Positions 45,836 to 54,785 of a stretch of DNA of 64,000 nt are shown piece by piece (position 1 is the stretch's first letter; the number at the start of each line of letters is the position of its first letter). This DNA comes from Pseudomonas putida (GTDB lineage: Bacteria; Pseudomonadota; Gammaproteobacteria; Pseudomonadales; Pseudomonadaceae), in NCBI RefSeq assembly GCF_030159595.1, contig NZ_BSKJ01000013.1, positions 1 through 64,000 on the forward strand, written 5' to 3'. A program made the position numbers and the translations under genes. A model generated the notes under the pieces. The model ran no database searches and had not been told where the DNA came from. It saw only the letters and a program-made list of their open reading frames with translations.

Positions 45836-48370
45836 ATGAGACGGTCAGATATGTATCCGCCCTTTACCCAAGCCTTGAATCGATTGACGTTGGCCATCGC
45901 GCTGGCTAGTACACCCGCACTCTTTGTTGCTACTTCGACCGAGGCGGCTACTCAGGTGGCTCGGTACTCCATTGCCTCGGGGCCACTCAACTCAGTCTTG
46001 CTTGCAATCTCCAGGCAAAGCGGCCAATTGATCATCTTTGATCAACGGATCACTCAAGGGCTGACTAGTCCCGCTGTTGAAGGGGAGCTGAGCGTAGACC
46101 AAGCATTGTCTCGTGCACTCAAGGGCACAAGCCTCCGCCTGGAGCGCGATTCGGAAGGCGCCGTCACCGTCTTGAATGGCGACTCTCCTGTCCAAGCGGC
46201 CGCTGCCCCAGCGACTGCTCCAACGGTTAGTCAGCCGCAGGCACCGCGTCTGGCAAACGTGTTGGTAACCGCTGAAAAACGGGAAGACAGCGCCCAGAAA
46301 GTGCCTGTCCCTATCAGCGTAGTGAGCGGACGCAGTATCGATGATTTGAACGCTGGAAACAGCGCTACTCAGGTCACGCGCTTCATCCCGAACACCTCGT
46401 CCGCGACGATCGATAATCAGCGACCACGGTGGTGGATTCGAGGGATTGGTACTGGGGATCAGCGAGCAAACACCGTCAGCCCAGTCGGGATCTACTTCGA
46501 CGACGTGTACATCAACAACGTTGATGCCACCAGTTTCCCTCTATTCGACATGGATCGGGTTGAGGTGCTGAAGGGCCCTCAAGGAACACTGTGGGGTAAA
46601 AATACGACTGCTGGGGCAATCAATTTCCTTTCTCGCAGGCCTGGCTTCGTTTCGAACCCTGGCTATCTGAAGCTTGACGCCGGTAGCCAAAACAATCGCA
46701 CGGTAGAGGGCGCCGGCGGTGGTGTTTTGGTGGAAGACAAGATTGCGGGACGGATTTCGTTTCGGCACAACGAGCGTGATGGTCTGGCTGATAACAATAC
46801 GCTAGGTGGCCGTAGCGGTGACACTCAAGACGACGCCTTTCGCGGTCAGCTAGCCGTCAACTTCAGTGACAGCGTTGACGGTGTATTCAACCTGCATTAC
46901 CGGAAATTCGACAGTAATGGAAACGGGTTGGATGGTAGTACGGGAGGCGTCCTCGCAAGAGGCGCAAACGGTGCCAACGCTTATGGCTACGTCCCGCGTC
47001 TCTCTCGCACCAACGTTGATTACAACGTCGATGGTCGAGACGAACTCGAGCACTCTGGAGCATCTGCCACGCTGAACTGGCAGCTGGGCGACCTCGCGCT
47101 GACATCCATCACCGCCTTCGAAAACATCACCCGTACCATTCGAGGCGACAGCGATTACACCCCGCTCGACCTCTCCAGGGGGTATCGCGATCTTCACAGT
47201 AAGCAATGGTCTCAAGAGTTCCGGCTGGCTTCTCCCAAAGATCAGACTGTCAGCTGGGTCACCGGCCTGCACTATTTCAAGGAGCAGCTTGAGTACAACG
47301 AGTCGCGGGCTGTAGTCGACGGTACCTACGTCAACCCGTACTTCAACAGCACTCAGACTGATCAGGACTCCTCGAGCTTTGCCGTATTTGGCAGTACGAC
47401 GTGGCAGATTTCCGAGCCGTTGAGCTTGACGACAGGGCTTCGCTGGACAACCGAGACCAAGGATATCGACCTTGATCGCGTAGCGGCGGTGGGGAGTGCG
47501 CAGTTCACCAATGACCACTGGTGGTCACGTAGCAGTGTGTCGAATCCTTTGGTCGTTACAGCGGCGCAGAACGAACGTAAGACCTGGAACGACTTCACCT
47601 GGGATGTCACCCCGGAATACCAAATCTCAGACAACGCTCGAGTCTACTTCCGATACGCGCGCGGCTTCCGCTCGGGCGGTTTCAACACTGGCGCCACGAC
47701 TCAGGCTACGGTCGCCACCGTTTCGCCAGAATACCTATCCTCGTATGAGTTGGGGTTCAAGTCGGAGTGGTTTGACAACCGTCTGAATATCAACGGTAGC
47801 GTCTTCTACTACGACTACAAAGACATTCAGCTGAACGCGGTTGTGGGTACCAATACTGGCTCAGTATCCACCTTGACCAATGGTGGCAGCGGCAAGGTAA
47901 GAGGCGCTGAACTGGAGGTCGAAGCGGCGCCTATCGAGGGCCTTCATCTCCAGGCCGGGGTGGGCCTTCTGCACACCGAGTTCACAGATTACCAATCAGG
48001 TTCCGACGACTACTCAGGAAACCGCTTCGTCCGGGCGCCAAGCGTCAGCGCCACGTTCAACATTGAGTACCGCTATCCCCTGGAGATTGGTGGCTACCTC
48101 ATTCCTCAAACGGACTGGAGCTACCGAAGCCGGCAGTACTTCTTCGCCAACAACCAGACCGATTCGGTGTTGCAAGAAGGAGGGTACACCTTGGGTAACG
48201 CTAGCCTCGCCTGGGAATCATCCGACGAAAAGCTCCGCGTCTCGCTCTACTCGCAGAACATCACTGATCGCAAATACGTAAATCACTCGTTACCCACCAC
48301 GTTTGGTGGCAACGCGATCTTCTTCGGGGAGCCGCGCACGTTCGGTCTTTCCGTAACCACCCGCTGGTAA
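45836..48370 (+). CDS. TonB-dependent outer-membrane receptor with signalling domain
   Basis: The 844-residue precursor has a signal peptide (to about residue 38, 'STEAATQ'), an STN signalling domain (about 40-115, 'ISRQSGQLIIFDQRITQGL'), a plug domain starting 'VLVTAEKREDSAQKVPVPIS', and a 22-strand barrel ending in 'FGLSVTTRW' with the terminal aromatic residue needed for assembly. The STN domain binds FecR, so this is a transducer. The plug has 'IRGIGTGDQRANTVSPVGIY' and 'DRVEVLKGPQGTLWGKNTTA', of the broad group used for siderophores and other substrates. With a sulfonate-like monooxygenase and binding proteins downstream, an organosulfur ligand is a reasonable guess. Confidence 0.93.
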   Translation: MRRSDMYPPFTQALNRLTLAIALASTPALFVATSTEAATQVARYSIASGPLNSVLLAISRQSGQLIIFDQRITQGLTSPAVEGELSVDQALSRALKGTSLRLERDSEGAVTVLNGDSPVQAAAAPATAPTVSQPQAPRLANVLVTAEKREDSAQKVPVPISVVSGRSIDDLNAGNSATQVTRFIPNTSSATIDNQRPRWWIRGIGTGDQRANTVSPVGIYFDDVYINNVDATSFPLFDMDRVEVLKGPQGTLWGKNTTAGAINFLSRRPGFVSNPGYLKLDAGSQNNRTVEGAGGGVLVEDKIAGRISFRHNERDGLADNNTLGGRSGDTQDDAFRGQLAVNFSDSVDGVFNLHYRKFDSNGNGLDGSTGGVLARGANGANAYGYVPRLSRTNVDYNVDGRDELEHSGASATLNWQLGDLALTSITAFENITRTIRGDSDYTPLDLSRGYRDLHSKQWSQEFRLASPKDQTVSWVTGLHYFKEQLEYNESRAVVDGTYVNPYFNSTQTDQDSSSFAVFGSTTWQISEPLSLTTGLRWTTETKDIDLDRVAAVGSAQFTNDHWWSRSSVSNPLVVTAAQNERKTWNDFTWDVTPEYQISDNARVYFRYARGFRSGGFNTGATTQATVATVSPEYLSSYELGFKSEWFDNRLNINGSVFYYDYKDIQLNAVVGTNTGSVSTLTNGGSGKVRGAELEVEAAPIEGLHLQAGVGLLHTEFTDYQSGSDDYSGNRFVRAPSVSATFNIEYRYPLEIGGYLIPQTDWSYRSRQYFFANNQTDSVLQEGGYTLGNASLAWESSDEKLRVSLYSQNITDRKYVNHSLPTTFGGNAIFFGEPRTFGLSVTTRW

Positions 48371-48390
48371 TAGTTAACAGGAGAAAACAC

Positions 48391-49533
48391 GTGGAAGTTT
48401 ACTGGTATCTGACCGCACCTGATGGCCCACAGCCTTGGACGATCTCCGGCTCGCGTCCCATGACCTACCCGTACCTGCAGCAGGTTGCTCGTGCTGTTGA
48501 TCACCTGGGCTTCACGGGCGCGCTTCTGGCAACAGGCGCCCATGACCCTTGGATTCTGGGTGCGTCGCTGATCCCCTTCACGGAGGATTTCCGCTTCCTT
48601 GTGGCGATCCAGCCAGGTTTAATCTCGCCCACGCTGTTAGCGAAGATGGCCCTCACATTCAGCCAGCTTTCCAAAGGGCGTGTCCTGCTCAATGTGGTCA
48701 GCGGTGACGCGAACTCCCTCGGCGCCTATGGTTTGAACATGTCTCATGATGAGCGATATGAGCTCGGCGACGAGTTCCTCAGTGTTCTAAAACCGCTGCT
48801 CCAGGGGGAGACTGTTGACTTCAAGGGCAAATATTACGACATACGCAATGCAAAGATTGCGATGCCTGGAAGGGCGGATGGCGCACCTGCGCTATGGTTC
48901 GGTGGCTCCTCAGAAGTGGCCCAGGAAGTGGCTGCCAAGCATGTCGATACCTACCTGACATGGGGTGAAACCCCGACTCAAGCGGCTGAGAAAATTTCAC
49001 AGGTTCGGGCTCGAGCTGCAGTACATGGTCGTACGCTGCGCTACGGCATACGTTTGTACGTCATCACGCGTGATACAGACGAGAAGGCCTGGGACGCGGT
49101 GGAAGAGCTCTATGCGAGCATGGATGAAACCGCGATTGAAAGCCGTAAAGCGCTAGCCCAACGCTCTGATTCCGTAGGCCAGGCGAGGATGACGGCACTG
49201 CATGGCGATCGCCGTCCTGAGCGTGCTCGTGATCTTGAAATCTACCCCAACCTTTGGGCGGGCATTGGGCTGGTTCGTCCAGGGCCGGGCACGGCTATCG
49301 TGGGAAGTCCAGATACGGTCGAAGCGGTCATGCGTGAATATGCCGCTGCAGGGATTGATGTCTTCATTCTGTCCGGACTACCCCTGCTTGAAGAGGCCTA
49401 TCGATTCGGGGAGCAAGTGTTACCCCGCCTTCCAATCACCCGGCATGCGCCATCGAAAGAAGCCTCCACGGATCAGCGATTTACCTGGGGCACAATTTGG
49501 GATCGCCCAATTGCCGAGCGGGAGAGTAACTGA
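48391..49533 (+). CDS. SsuD-like FMNH2-dependent (luciferase-like) monooxygenase
   Basis: The 380-residue protein aligns along its whole length with alkanesulfonate monooxygenase SsuD, including 'VAIQPGLISPTLLAKMALTF', 'ALWFGGSSEVAQEVAAKHVD', 'LTWGETP' and 'NLWAGIGLVRPGPGTAIVG'. Compared with E. coli SsuD as I recall it, key active-site residues differ: the Cys54 segment is two residues shorter and has no cysteine ('ATGAHDPW'), His228 is Tyr223 in 'GIRLYVI', and Tyr331 is Leu330 in 'LSGLPLLEEAYR', whereas Arg226 is kept (Arg221). So it is an SsuD relative with probably another substrate. It starts at GTG after 'aggag' and overlaps the next gene by 1 base. No flavin reductase gene is adjacent. 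Confidence 0.85.
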   Translation: MEVYWYLTAPDGPQPWTISGSRPMTYPYLQQVARAVDHLGFTGALLATGAHDPWILGASLIPFTEDFRFLVAIQPGLISPTLLAKMALTFSQLSKGRVLLNVVSGDANSLGAYGLNMSHDERYELGDEFLSVLKPLLQGETVDFKGKYYDIRNAKIAMPGRADGAPALWFGGSSEVAQEVAAKHVDTYLTWGETPTQAAEKISQVRARAAVHGRTLRYGIRLYVITRDTDEKAWDAVEELYASMDETAIESRKALAQRSDSVGQARMTALHGDRRPERARDLEIYPNLWAGIGLVRPGPGTAIVGSPDTVEAVMREYAAAGIDVFILSGLPLLEEAYRFGEQVLPRLPITRHAPSKEASTDQRFTWGTIWDRPIAERESN

Positions 49534-50423
49534 TGGCCCAAGTCATTCGAGTGGGAAGCCACCCAATGAATTTCTCGTTGTTCATCTTACGCAGGCGAGA
49601 GGTGCTTGAGCCTATCGCGGCGCTGCATGGGTGGGACGTCGAGTGGGTGGATTATACCGAGGGAAGAGACAGTGCCCGGTTATTGGCAGATGGGAAGGTT
49701 GATTGGGTCGGTACCGGCTCCACTCCACCCATCTATGCACAGAATGCTGGTCTGGACGTAGCGTATGTAGGTGCTACATCCTCACGTCCGCAGGGTAGCG
49801 CATTGTTGGTCAAAAACGATTCTGTCATCAACGAAGCGAAGCAACTCAAGGGCATTCGTGTTGCCAGCACGTCAGGCTCATACACGGATCATTTTCTCGC
49901 GACGGTGCTGCTCGGCGCAGGTCTGTCGCTCAAGGACATCCAGAGTGTCGACCTACCTGGTCGCAGAGGGCAGGCCGCGTTGTTGGCTAATGAGGTTGAT
50001 GTATGGGCTGCGCTTGACCCACTCCTGACCGAGCAACTGAAGCAAGGGGATGTACGCAGCATCGCAGAGGTGGGCAGCTTCATTCCCAATCGGTCGATGT
50101 ACTGGGCTCGACAGCGCTGGCTTGCGAACTCAACAGACCAAGCGGCTACGATCTTCAAGGTTCTGCAGGCGAACGATGAGTGGATTGCATCGCACGTTGA
50201 TGAGGCCGCTGCCATCATCGCGAGAGACCATGAAGCAGGGATAGCCGATCGTGAATGGGCGACTGTTTTGTCAAAGCGCTCTTGGGAGATTCTGCCGGCT
50301 AACAGCTCAATTCTGAAGGAGCAATACAGCCAAGCAAGAACGCTGTTCGAGGCCGGGTGGCTGAGTAGAAATCCTGATCAACCGGTAGGAGTAGATCTGA
50401 TTTCAGGAGGTGGCCATGCGTAA
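49533..50423 (+). CDS. SsuA/TauA-like substrate-binding protein without a signal peptide
   Basis: This 296-residue protein has the fold of the NitT/TauT binding proteins ('GWDVEWVDYTEGRDSARLLA', 'DGKVDWVGTGSTPPIYAQNA', 'VASTSGSYTDHFLATVLLGA'). It starts in the stop codon of the monooxygenase gene with 'MAQVIRVGSHPMNFSLF' and has no signal peptide or lipobox, so it should stay in the cytoplasm. The tight overlap leaves no room for a longer start. It may bind a substrate inside the cell or have become an enzyme, as DszB did; however it contains no cysteine, so a DszB-like mechanism is unlikely. It overlaps the next gene by 8 bases. Confidence 0.75.
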   Translation: MAQVIRVGSHPMNFSLFILRRREVLEPIAALHGWDVEWVDYTEGRDSARLLADGKVDWVGTGSTPPIYAQNAGLDVAYVGATSSRPQGSALLVKNDSVINEAKQLKGIRVASTSGSYTDHFLATVLLGAGLSLKDIQSVDLPGRRGQAALLANEVDVWAALDPLLTEQLKQGDVRSIAEVGSFIPNRSMYWARQRWLANSTDQAATIFKVLQANDEWIASHVDEAAAIIARDHEAGIADREWATVLSKRSWEILPANSSILKEQYSQARTLFEAGWLSRNPDQPVGVDLISGGGHA

Positions 50424-51363
50424 ACTTACGATCCGCGCGTCCCTTCTCGCTGCGCTGTTCAACACTCATATCGCGAATGCTCAAGACGTCGAGCTTCGGA
50501 TCGGCTATCTCAGGGGGCCATCAGATCTTTCACTTGTCCGTGAAAGCGGCGAACTCGATCGAGCCCTTGCCAAGCAGGGCGTTAAAGTTACCTGGTTGGG
50601 CCCATTCCCTGCTGCGGCTCCCGCATATGAGGCGCTCAATGGTGGCTCACTGGATATGACCAGTGGGAGTTCGACTGCTTTCGTGACAGCGATCGCAGGA
50701 GGTACTCCGATGGTGATGTTCGGTTATCAGCCCATGCCAGCAGGCGGGGAGGGCATCGTGGTGCATAACGACTCCTCTATTCGGACGGTAAGCGACCTGA
50801 AAGGTAAGACCGTCGCAGCGAATCGGGGAGGTACCGGGGAGTATTTGTTATCCCGGGCGCTTCAGACTGCAGGCGTGGATGAGAAGGAAGTAAGCAAGCA
50901 GTACCTCACGCCAACGGACAGCGGTTCTGCTTTTTCCTCTGGACACATTGACGCTTGGGCGACCTGGGATCCGTATCTCTCGATTGCTGTGAAGAATTAC
51001 AACGGCAGGATATTGGTCAATGGGAAGGAGCTCGGATCGGAGAATGCCGCTGGCTACTTCATTAGCCGGCAGTTCATCACTGATCACCCGGCCGTGGTCA
51101 GGTCGGTATTTGATGTGCTCAAATCGACCAATGCTTGGGCTCGACTGCATCCTCAGGAAGCGGGTCGCATTTGGGCCAAACAAATGGGTAATCAGAATGA
51201 GGAAGTCGCTCGGCAACTGGGTGAAACCAACACCTCAGAGCTGATTGCTGTCGGGCCTGATCAAGCCAAGCATATTGAGAACGTGGCAGCTTGGTATGCG
51301 GAGAAGAAAATCATCAGGAGCAAGCCGGACGTCGAAAGCTTCGTAATCGATTTCTCAAAGTAG
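50416..51363 (+). CDS. SsuA-like aliphatic sulfonate-type periplasmic binding protein
   Basis: The 315-residue precursor has a signal peptide ('MRKLTIRASLLAALFNTHIA', cut near 'ANAQD') and the SsuA fold: 'RIGYLRGPSDLSLVRESGEL', 'GPFPAAAPAYEALNGGSLDM', 'ANRGGTGEYLLSRALQTAGV', 'DAWATWDPYLSIAV'. It should deliver an organic, perhaps sulfonated, compound to an ABC transporter. No permease or ATPase gene is beside it, so it must use a transporter encoded elsewhere, such as a genomic ssu system, or have a sensing role. The ATG at 50416 has GGAGG 6 bases upstream. Confidence 0.87.
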   Translation: MRKLTIRASLLAALFNTHIANAQDVELRIGYLRGPSDLSLVRESGELDRALAKQGVKVTWLGPFPAAAPAYEALNGGSLDMTSGSSTAFVTAIAGGTPMVMFGYQPMPAGGEGIVVHNDSSIRTVSDLKGKTVAANRGGTGEYLLSRALQTAGVDEKEVSKQYLTPTDSGSAFSSGHIDAWATWDPYLSIAVKNYNGRILVNGKELGSENAAGYFISRQFITDHPAVVRSVFDVLKSTNAWARLHPQEAGRIWAKQMGNQNEEVARQLGETNTSELIAVGPDQAKHIENVAAWYAEKKIIRSKPDVESFVIDFSK

Positions 51364-51552
51364 CATCGTTTTTGTAAGCGTCCGGCGAACTCACCCTGCG
51401 TAAGTCAGGCCGGCATCCAGTGAGGCCGCAGCAACTGCGCAATCTCACTGGCCTGCTGTGTCGGCAGAGGACTTTTACCTCCTCGTCACCCGCGCCGCTA
51501 CCACAGCCAAGTTGGTAGCGCTAACGCGCAACGCGCCATGCCTAGCGCACAC

Positions 51553-51582
51553 AAACAAAGGCCCGCGAGCGGGCCTTTGTTT
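51553..51582. terminator. Bidirectional terminator between the binding-protein operon and the OMP gene
   Basis: Two 14-base perfect arms (aaacaaaggcccgc / gcgggcctttgttt) are separated by two bases. The right end overlaps the stop codon of the minus-strand outer-membrane protein gene. The 190 bases between the binding-protein stop codon and this hairpin show nothing else I can name. Confidence 0.88.
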
Positions 51583-52468
51583 AAAAAAGATGTGCGAGTC
51601 GAATATTTAATCGGGCATTTTCTTTAGGGCCATTGCGGACTTCAATGTCCTGCCCGAACTGCGTTTGAATTTGAGTTCTGGGTGTGAAGAAGTGTGCCCA
51701 TGTTACAAGATACTTGCTGGAATTCAATCCATCCCCCAAATCCTCACCGTTAAACTCGTGTTCGCCACCTGTGGTGCGTAGGTAGGTTAGGCCGACCTGG
51801 TTGCTCTCATTCACAACATACCGAAGGTGTGTCTGTACTTCAAATGCAGGCGCCTGTTTCAAGGCTCCATCTAGGTAGTCATCATTCTTACCGTACCAGT
51901 CCCGCTCCAGCGTAACCTCCCCGTATAGTTTGTGTGGAATTAAGGCGTGGACATAGTTCAATTCCAGTACGCCTTTCCATCGGTTCTCACCCATGTTCAT
52001 TCCGCCGCGATTTGAGTCGTACTCTCCGAGCGGCATTGCGATAAAGGTTCCTACACTGAAATAGCGCTCTTTCACCGGGTCGTTGTAAAGCCATGTGGTG
52101 CTACCAATAAAAGGGTCGCCGAATCCAGTTTCGCGATCACCGTTAAGGTTCAAAGAACCCCAAGGGACGATCACTTGCGGTGTTACCAAGATCCCATTAA
52201 GGTCAATCCATTTCACATAGCGTGCCAAGAAGACATCACTTTTAAGGTTATATCCATCAGATACCTTATGGTTGTCTTCCATGACGGCGTTCCGTTCCGC
52301 ATGTTGAAAGTATAAAATGGCGGTGTCTGTACCTGCCGGTAAAGGCGCATTGTCGCCCGGCTCCGAGGTAATTACGTTAGCCTCAACATTGTTTGCAACA
52401 CACGCAAACAGAACTGCAGCGCAGCCGAGAATTTGCCGCGAACTTTTGCTAAGTGCGAAGTTGATCAT
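51581..52468 (-). CDS. MetA-type outer-membrane protein of aromatic degradation clusters
   Basis: The 295-residue precursor has a signal peptide (to about residue 30, 'LFACVANNVEA') and a beta-barrel sequence with alternating strands, ending in 'ARLNIRLAHLF' with the terminal phenylalanine. It resembles the phenol-degradation MetA/'transporter' family of outer-membrane proteins that accompany aromatic catabolic genes and probably help substrates cross the outer membrane. It lies 19 bases downstream of the amidase gene and is probably cotranscribed with it. Confidence 0.75.
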   Translation of the reverse strand: MINFALSKSSRQILGCAAVLFACVANNVEANVITSEPGDNAPLPAGTDTAILYFQHAERNAVMEDNHKVSDGYNLKSDVFLARYVKWIDLNGILVTPQVIVPWGSLNLNGDRETGFGDPFIGSTTWLYNDPVKERYFSVGTFIAMPLGEYDSNRGGMNMGENRWKGVLELNYVHALIPHKLYGEVTLERDWYGKNDDYLDGALKQAPAFEVQTHLRYVVNESNQVGLTYLRTTGGEHEFNGEDLGDGLNSSKYLVTWAHFFTPRTQIQTQFGQDIEVRNGPKENARLNIRLAHLF

Positions 52469-52487
52469 AATGATACTCGTTTAATTA

Positions 52488-53996
52488 TTATTTTGCTGGA
52501 GGTGTTTGGGTGTTTACGATTTTCTCGACCATGAGAGCTAGAGCAAGAAGCTCTTTATCAGTGCCTGGAAGGCTATCGAGCTCAATACCAACGGGCAAGT
52601 TGGCCGCTCCAGCAAGCCCGATGGGAAGGCTTATTCCTGGTAAGCCAGCGTTGCTTCCAGGGTCGGTGTTCTTGATCATACGACCGAAAGCCTGAAAGGA
52701 TGTGGAGTCTAAGTTGCTTGGGATCGCGAGATCTGGAGTCGTTGGGAAAATAAGCGCGTCGAGCTTGAATTCCTTGAAAGCTTGTGTGTATGTTTTTTTC
52801 ATTTCGGGCTGACCAACTTCGGTTGCCCATTTGTAGGCGTCGGCTACGTCTACCAACTTACCATCAGTCCCAGGCATCTTTTGAGGTATGATGTATTTTT
52901 CGAATAGTACTTTCACATCTGGGCTTGAAATCTGTGTGACAAGTTTAGATAGCTCCATACCAGTTTGATTTTCGGATAGATAGTGCTCCAATGACTTGCG
53001 GCCTTCATAAAACGCCATTGGCATGCCGACCTTCTGATTTAATGCATGGATGTTGGGCATCGATAGCGGAACCAGTTTTACGCCTGCGTCTTTCAGTTTT
53101 TGAATTACGACTTCAGACTTGGCTGCAACCTCCGGAGACAAGTCATCCCAAAACTCATTTGGTACCCCTAGTCGAATTTCCTTAACTTTTGGTGGGGTTG
53201 CGGCTTTCTCCCCAGTGATAACCGAGTCCATCAGAATGACGTCTGCCACGGTGCGAGCCATAGGGCCTGCGGTATCACGAGTAGGAGAGATGGGGGTAAT
53301 ACCCGTTTGACTATAACGACCTACCGTGGGACGAAGCCCGACGATCCCATTTAGCGCTGCGGGTTGTCGTACGGAGCCGCCGGTATCAGTTCCCAGTGCC
53401 GCTGCTACGAGTCGAGCGCCTACGGCGCTTGCACTGCCCGAGGATGACCCACCTGCAATGCGGCTTTGATCGTACGCGTTTCTGACACCTACTGTGTCCT
53501 TGACGTGGAATGCTGTGTTGTAGCCGGAAGTGCCATAGGCCAGCTCCTGCATGTTGGCTTTACCAACGATTATTGCACCAGCATTCTCCAGTGGAGCGAT
53601 AATTGGTGCATTCTTCGTCGGAAGATAAGCCTTCAGGGCCGGGGTGCCTGCAGTATTTGGGAAGCCAACCACCTGGATGTTGTCCTTGATAGCGATAGGG
53701 ACGCCCCCAAGTGGAAGGCAGGCTTCACCATTCTTGATTCTCTGATCGTAAGCGTCCGCCTTCAATTTGGCTGCTTCCATGTCAACCGTGATGAAGGCAT
53801 TGAGATTCTGATGGCTATCGATGCGGGCGAGGTAGGCATCCAGAAGTTCACGACTGGAAATCTGCTTAGTGCAGATCTGCTTGGCCGCCTCTGAGGCGGA
53901 AAGCAGAGTCGGGTCAGCGAGTGGAGCAGCGATTGTGGCGGATGACAGAGCAAGGAGTGCAAAAGGCGCACTTTTCATCCAGCGTTGGTAATGCAT
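52488..53996 (-). CDS. Exported amidase-signature family hydrolase
   Basis: The 502-residue precursor has a signal peptide ('MKSAPFALLALSSATIAAP', cut near Ala24) and a complete amidase-signature triad: Lys104 in 'VPIAIKDNI', the cis-serine in 'AGGSSSGSAS' (about 185) and the nucleophile Ser208 in 'GTDTGGSVRQPA'. The family hydrolyses amides to acids and ammonia; export to the periplasm is unusual for it. Its neighbours are a MetA-type porin, a LuxR regulator and benzoate-pathway genes, so an aromatic amide such as a benzamide is a reasonable substrate guess. AGGA lies 8 bases before the ATG at 53996. Confidence 0.9.
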   Translation of the reverse strand: MHYQRWMKSAPFALLALSSATIAAPLADPTLLSASEAAKQICTKQISSRELLDAYLARIDSHQNLNAFITVDMEAAKLKADAYDQRIKNGEACLPLGGVPIAIKDNIQVVGFPNTAGTPALKAYLPTKNAPIIAPLENAGAIIVGKANMQELAYGTSGYNTAFHVKDTVGVRNAYDQSRIAGGSSSGSASAVGARLVAAALGTDTGGSVRQPAALNGIVGLRPTVGRYSQTGITPISPTRDTAGPMARTVADVILMDSVITGEKAATPPKVKEIRLGVPNEFWDDLSPEVAAKSEVVIQKLKDAGVKLVPLSMPNIHALNQKVGMPMAFYEGRKSLEHYLSENQTGMELSKLVTQISSPDVKVLFEKYIIPQKMPGTDGKLVDVADAYKWATEVGQPEMKKTYTQAFKEFKLDALIFPTTPDLAIPSNLDSTSFQAFGRMIKNTDPGSNAGLPGISLPIGLAGAANLPVGIELDSLPGTDKELLALALMVEKIVNTQTPPAK

Positions 53997-54009
53997 GGCT
54001 CTTATCCTT

Positions 54010-54039
54010 GTAATCACGGCGTTGATGCCGTGTGATTAC
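54010..54039. promoter_or_regulatory. Dyad upstream of the amidase gene
   Basis: 'gtaatcac' and 'gtgattac' form perfect 8-base outer arms, with 'ggc'/'gcc' inside and a two-base bulge. It lies 14 bases upstream of the amidase start codon, between it and the luxR stop codon. It could be a regulator site or an RNA hairpin that ends luxR; a long T run is absent, so I favour an operator or attenuator. Confidence 0.45.
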
Positions 54040-54086
54040 CTTACCGAGCCTGCAGGGATGTGAAACTCCTTAAGATTGAGGAGGCG

Positions 54087-54785
54087 TCAGAAGTAGCGAG
54101 ACAGTTGAGTGCGATTAGTGCATTTAAATTTTTTCATGGCATTGTTCAAATGTGTACGAACAGTTGTAAAGGATATGCCCAAGATTAGTGCAACCTGCTT
54201 ATCACTTGCACCATTGGCGACCAGTTTTGCAACATCCATTTCCCGCTGCGACAATCTGGCCTCAGTTTTTTGGGCTGATAGTGACCTAACGAAATACGGT
54301 GTAAGGTCTTTGAGAATTTTTTCGTCGCGTTCACAGAACGGTGGGTCGCCAGCACCCCTCCAGATCCGCAGGTCGCCGACGTCCTGATGATTGTCTTTGA
54401 AGTATACGTTGATGCCGTGGAACATACCGGCTGGCTTCAAAAACTCAGAGTAAAACTGGCTGTTCAGCAATGTAGAGCGTTTGATCGCACTGTCGACGTT
54501 GGCGGCATGACCAACCTGATGCATCGTTGGCGTGACGAGGTCGTACTGGTGGTGATGTTGATCGTACTCATGCAGTAACTGCTCGCTGATATTGATTGAG
54601 CAACGGCGTGTTGAGCGCTGCAAATCCTCACTCCAGATGAACGATGACGTGTAGTCAGCATTGAGCAGTTTTGCAACCAGGCCAAGTACTGCGGGGCGTG
54701 CTTCAGCCTTGCCTCTGTGTTCGCAAAGTAGCCAGACGATCTCCGCCATGCAGTCAATTTCATCGGCTCTTAGGGCAGCATTCAT
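54087..54785 (-). CDS. LuxR-type transcriptional regulator
   Basis: The 232-residue protein ends in a GerE-type helix-turn-helix ('SQREMDVAKLVANGASDKQV', 'ILGISFTTVRTHLNNAMKKF'). The N-terminal 160 residues do not resemble an acyl-homoserine-lactone domain or a receiver domain that I know ('RIWRGAGDPPFCERDEKILK' is typical of solo LuxR proteins). It is just upstream of the amidase and MetA-type genes on the same strand and divergent from benA, so it probably responds to a substrate of this cluster. Ligand unknown. Confidence 0.85.
   Translation of the reverse strand: MNAALRADEIDCMAEIVWLLCEHRGKAEARPAVLGLVAKLLNADYTSSFIWSEDLQRSTRRCSINISEQLLHEYDQHHHQYDLVTPTMHQVGHAANVDSAIKRSTLLNSQFYSEFLKPAGMFHGINVYFKDNHQDVGDLRIWRGAGDPPFCERDEKILKDLTPYFVRSLSAQKTEARLSQREMDVAKLVANGASDKQVALILGISFTTVRTHLNNAMKKFKCTNRTQLSRYF

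Noticed and set aside
49533..50423. DszB-like desulfinase
   Set aside because: The fold and cytoplasmic location fit, but the protein contains no cysteine, and DszB needs a catalytic cysteine.
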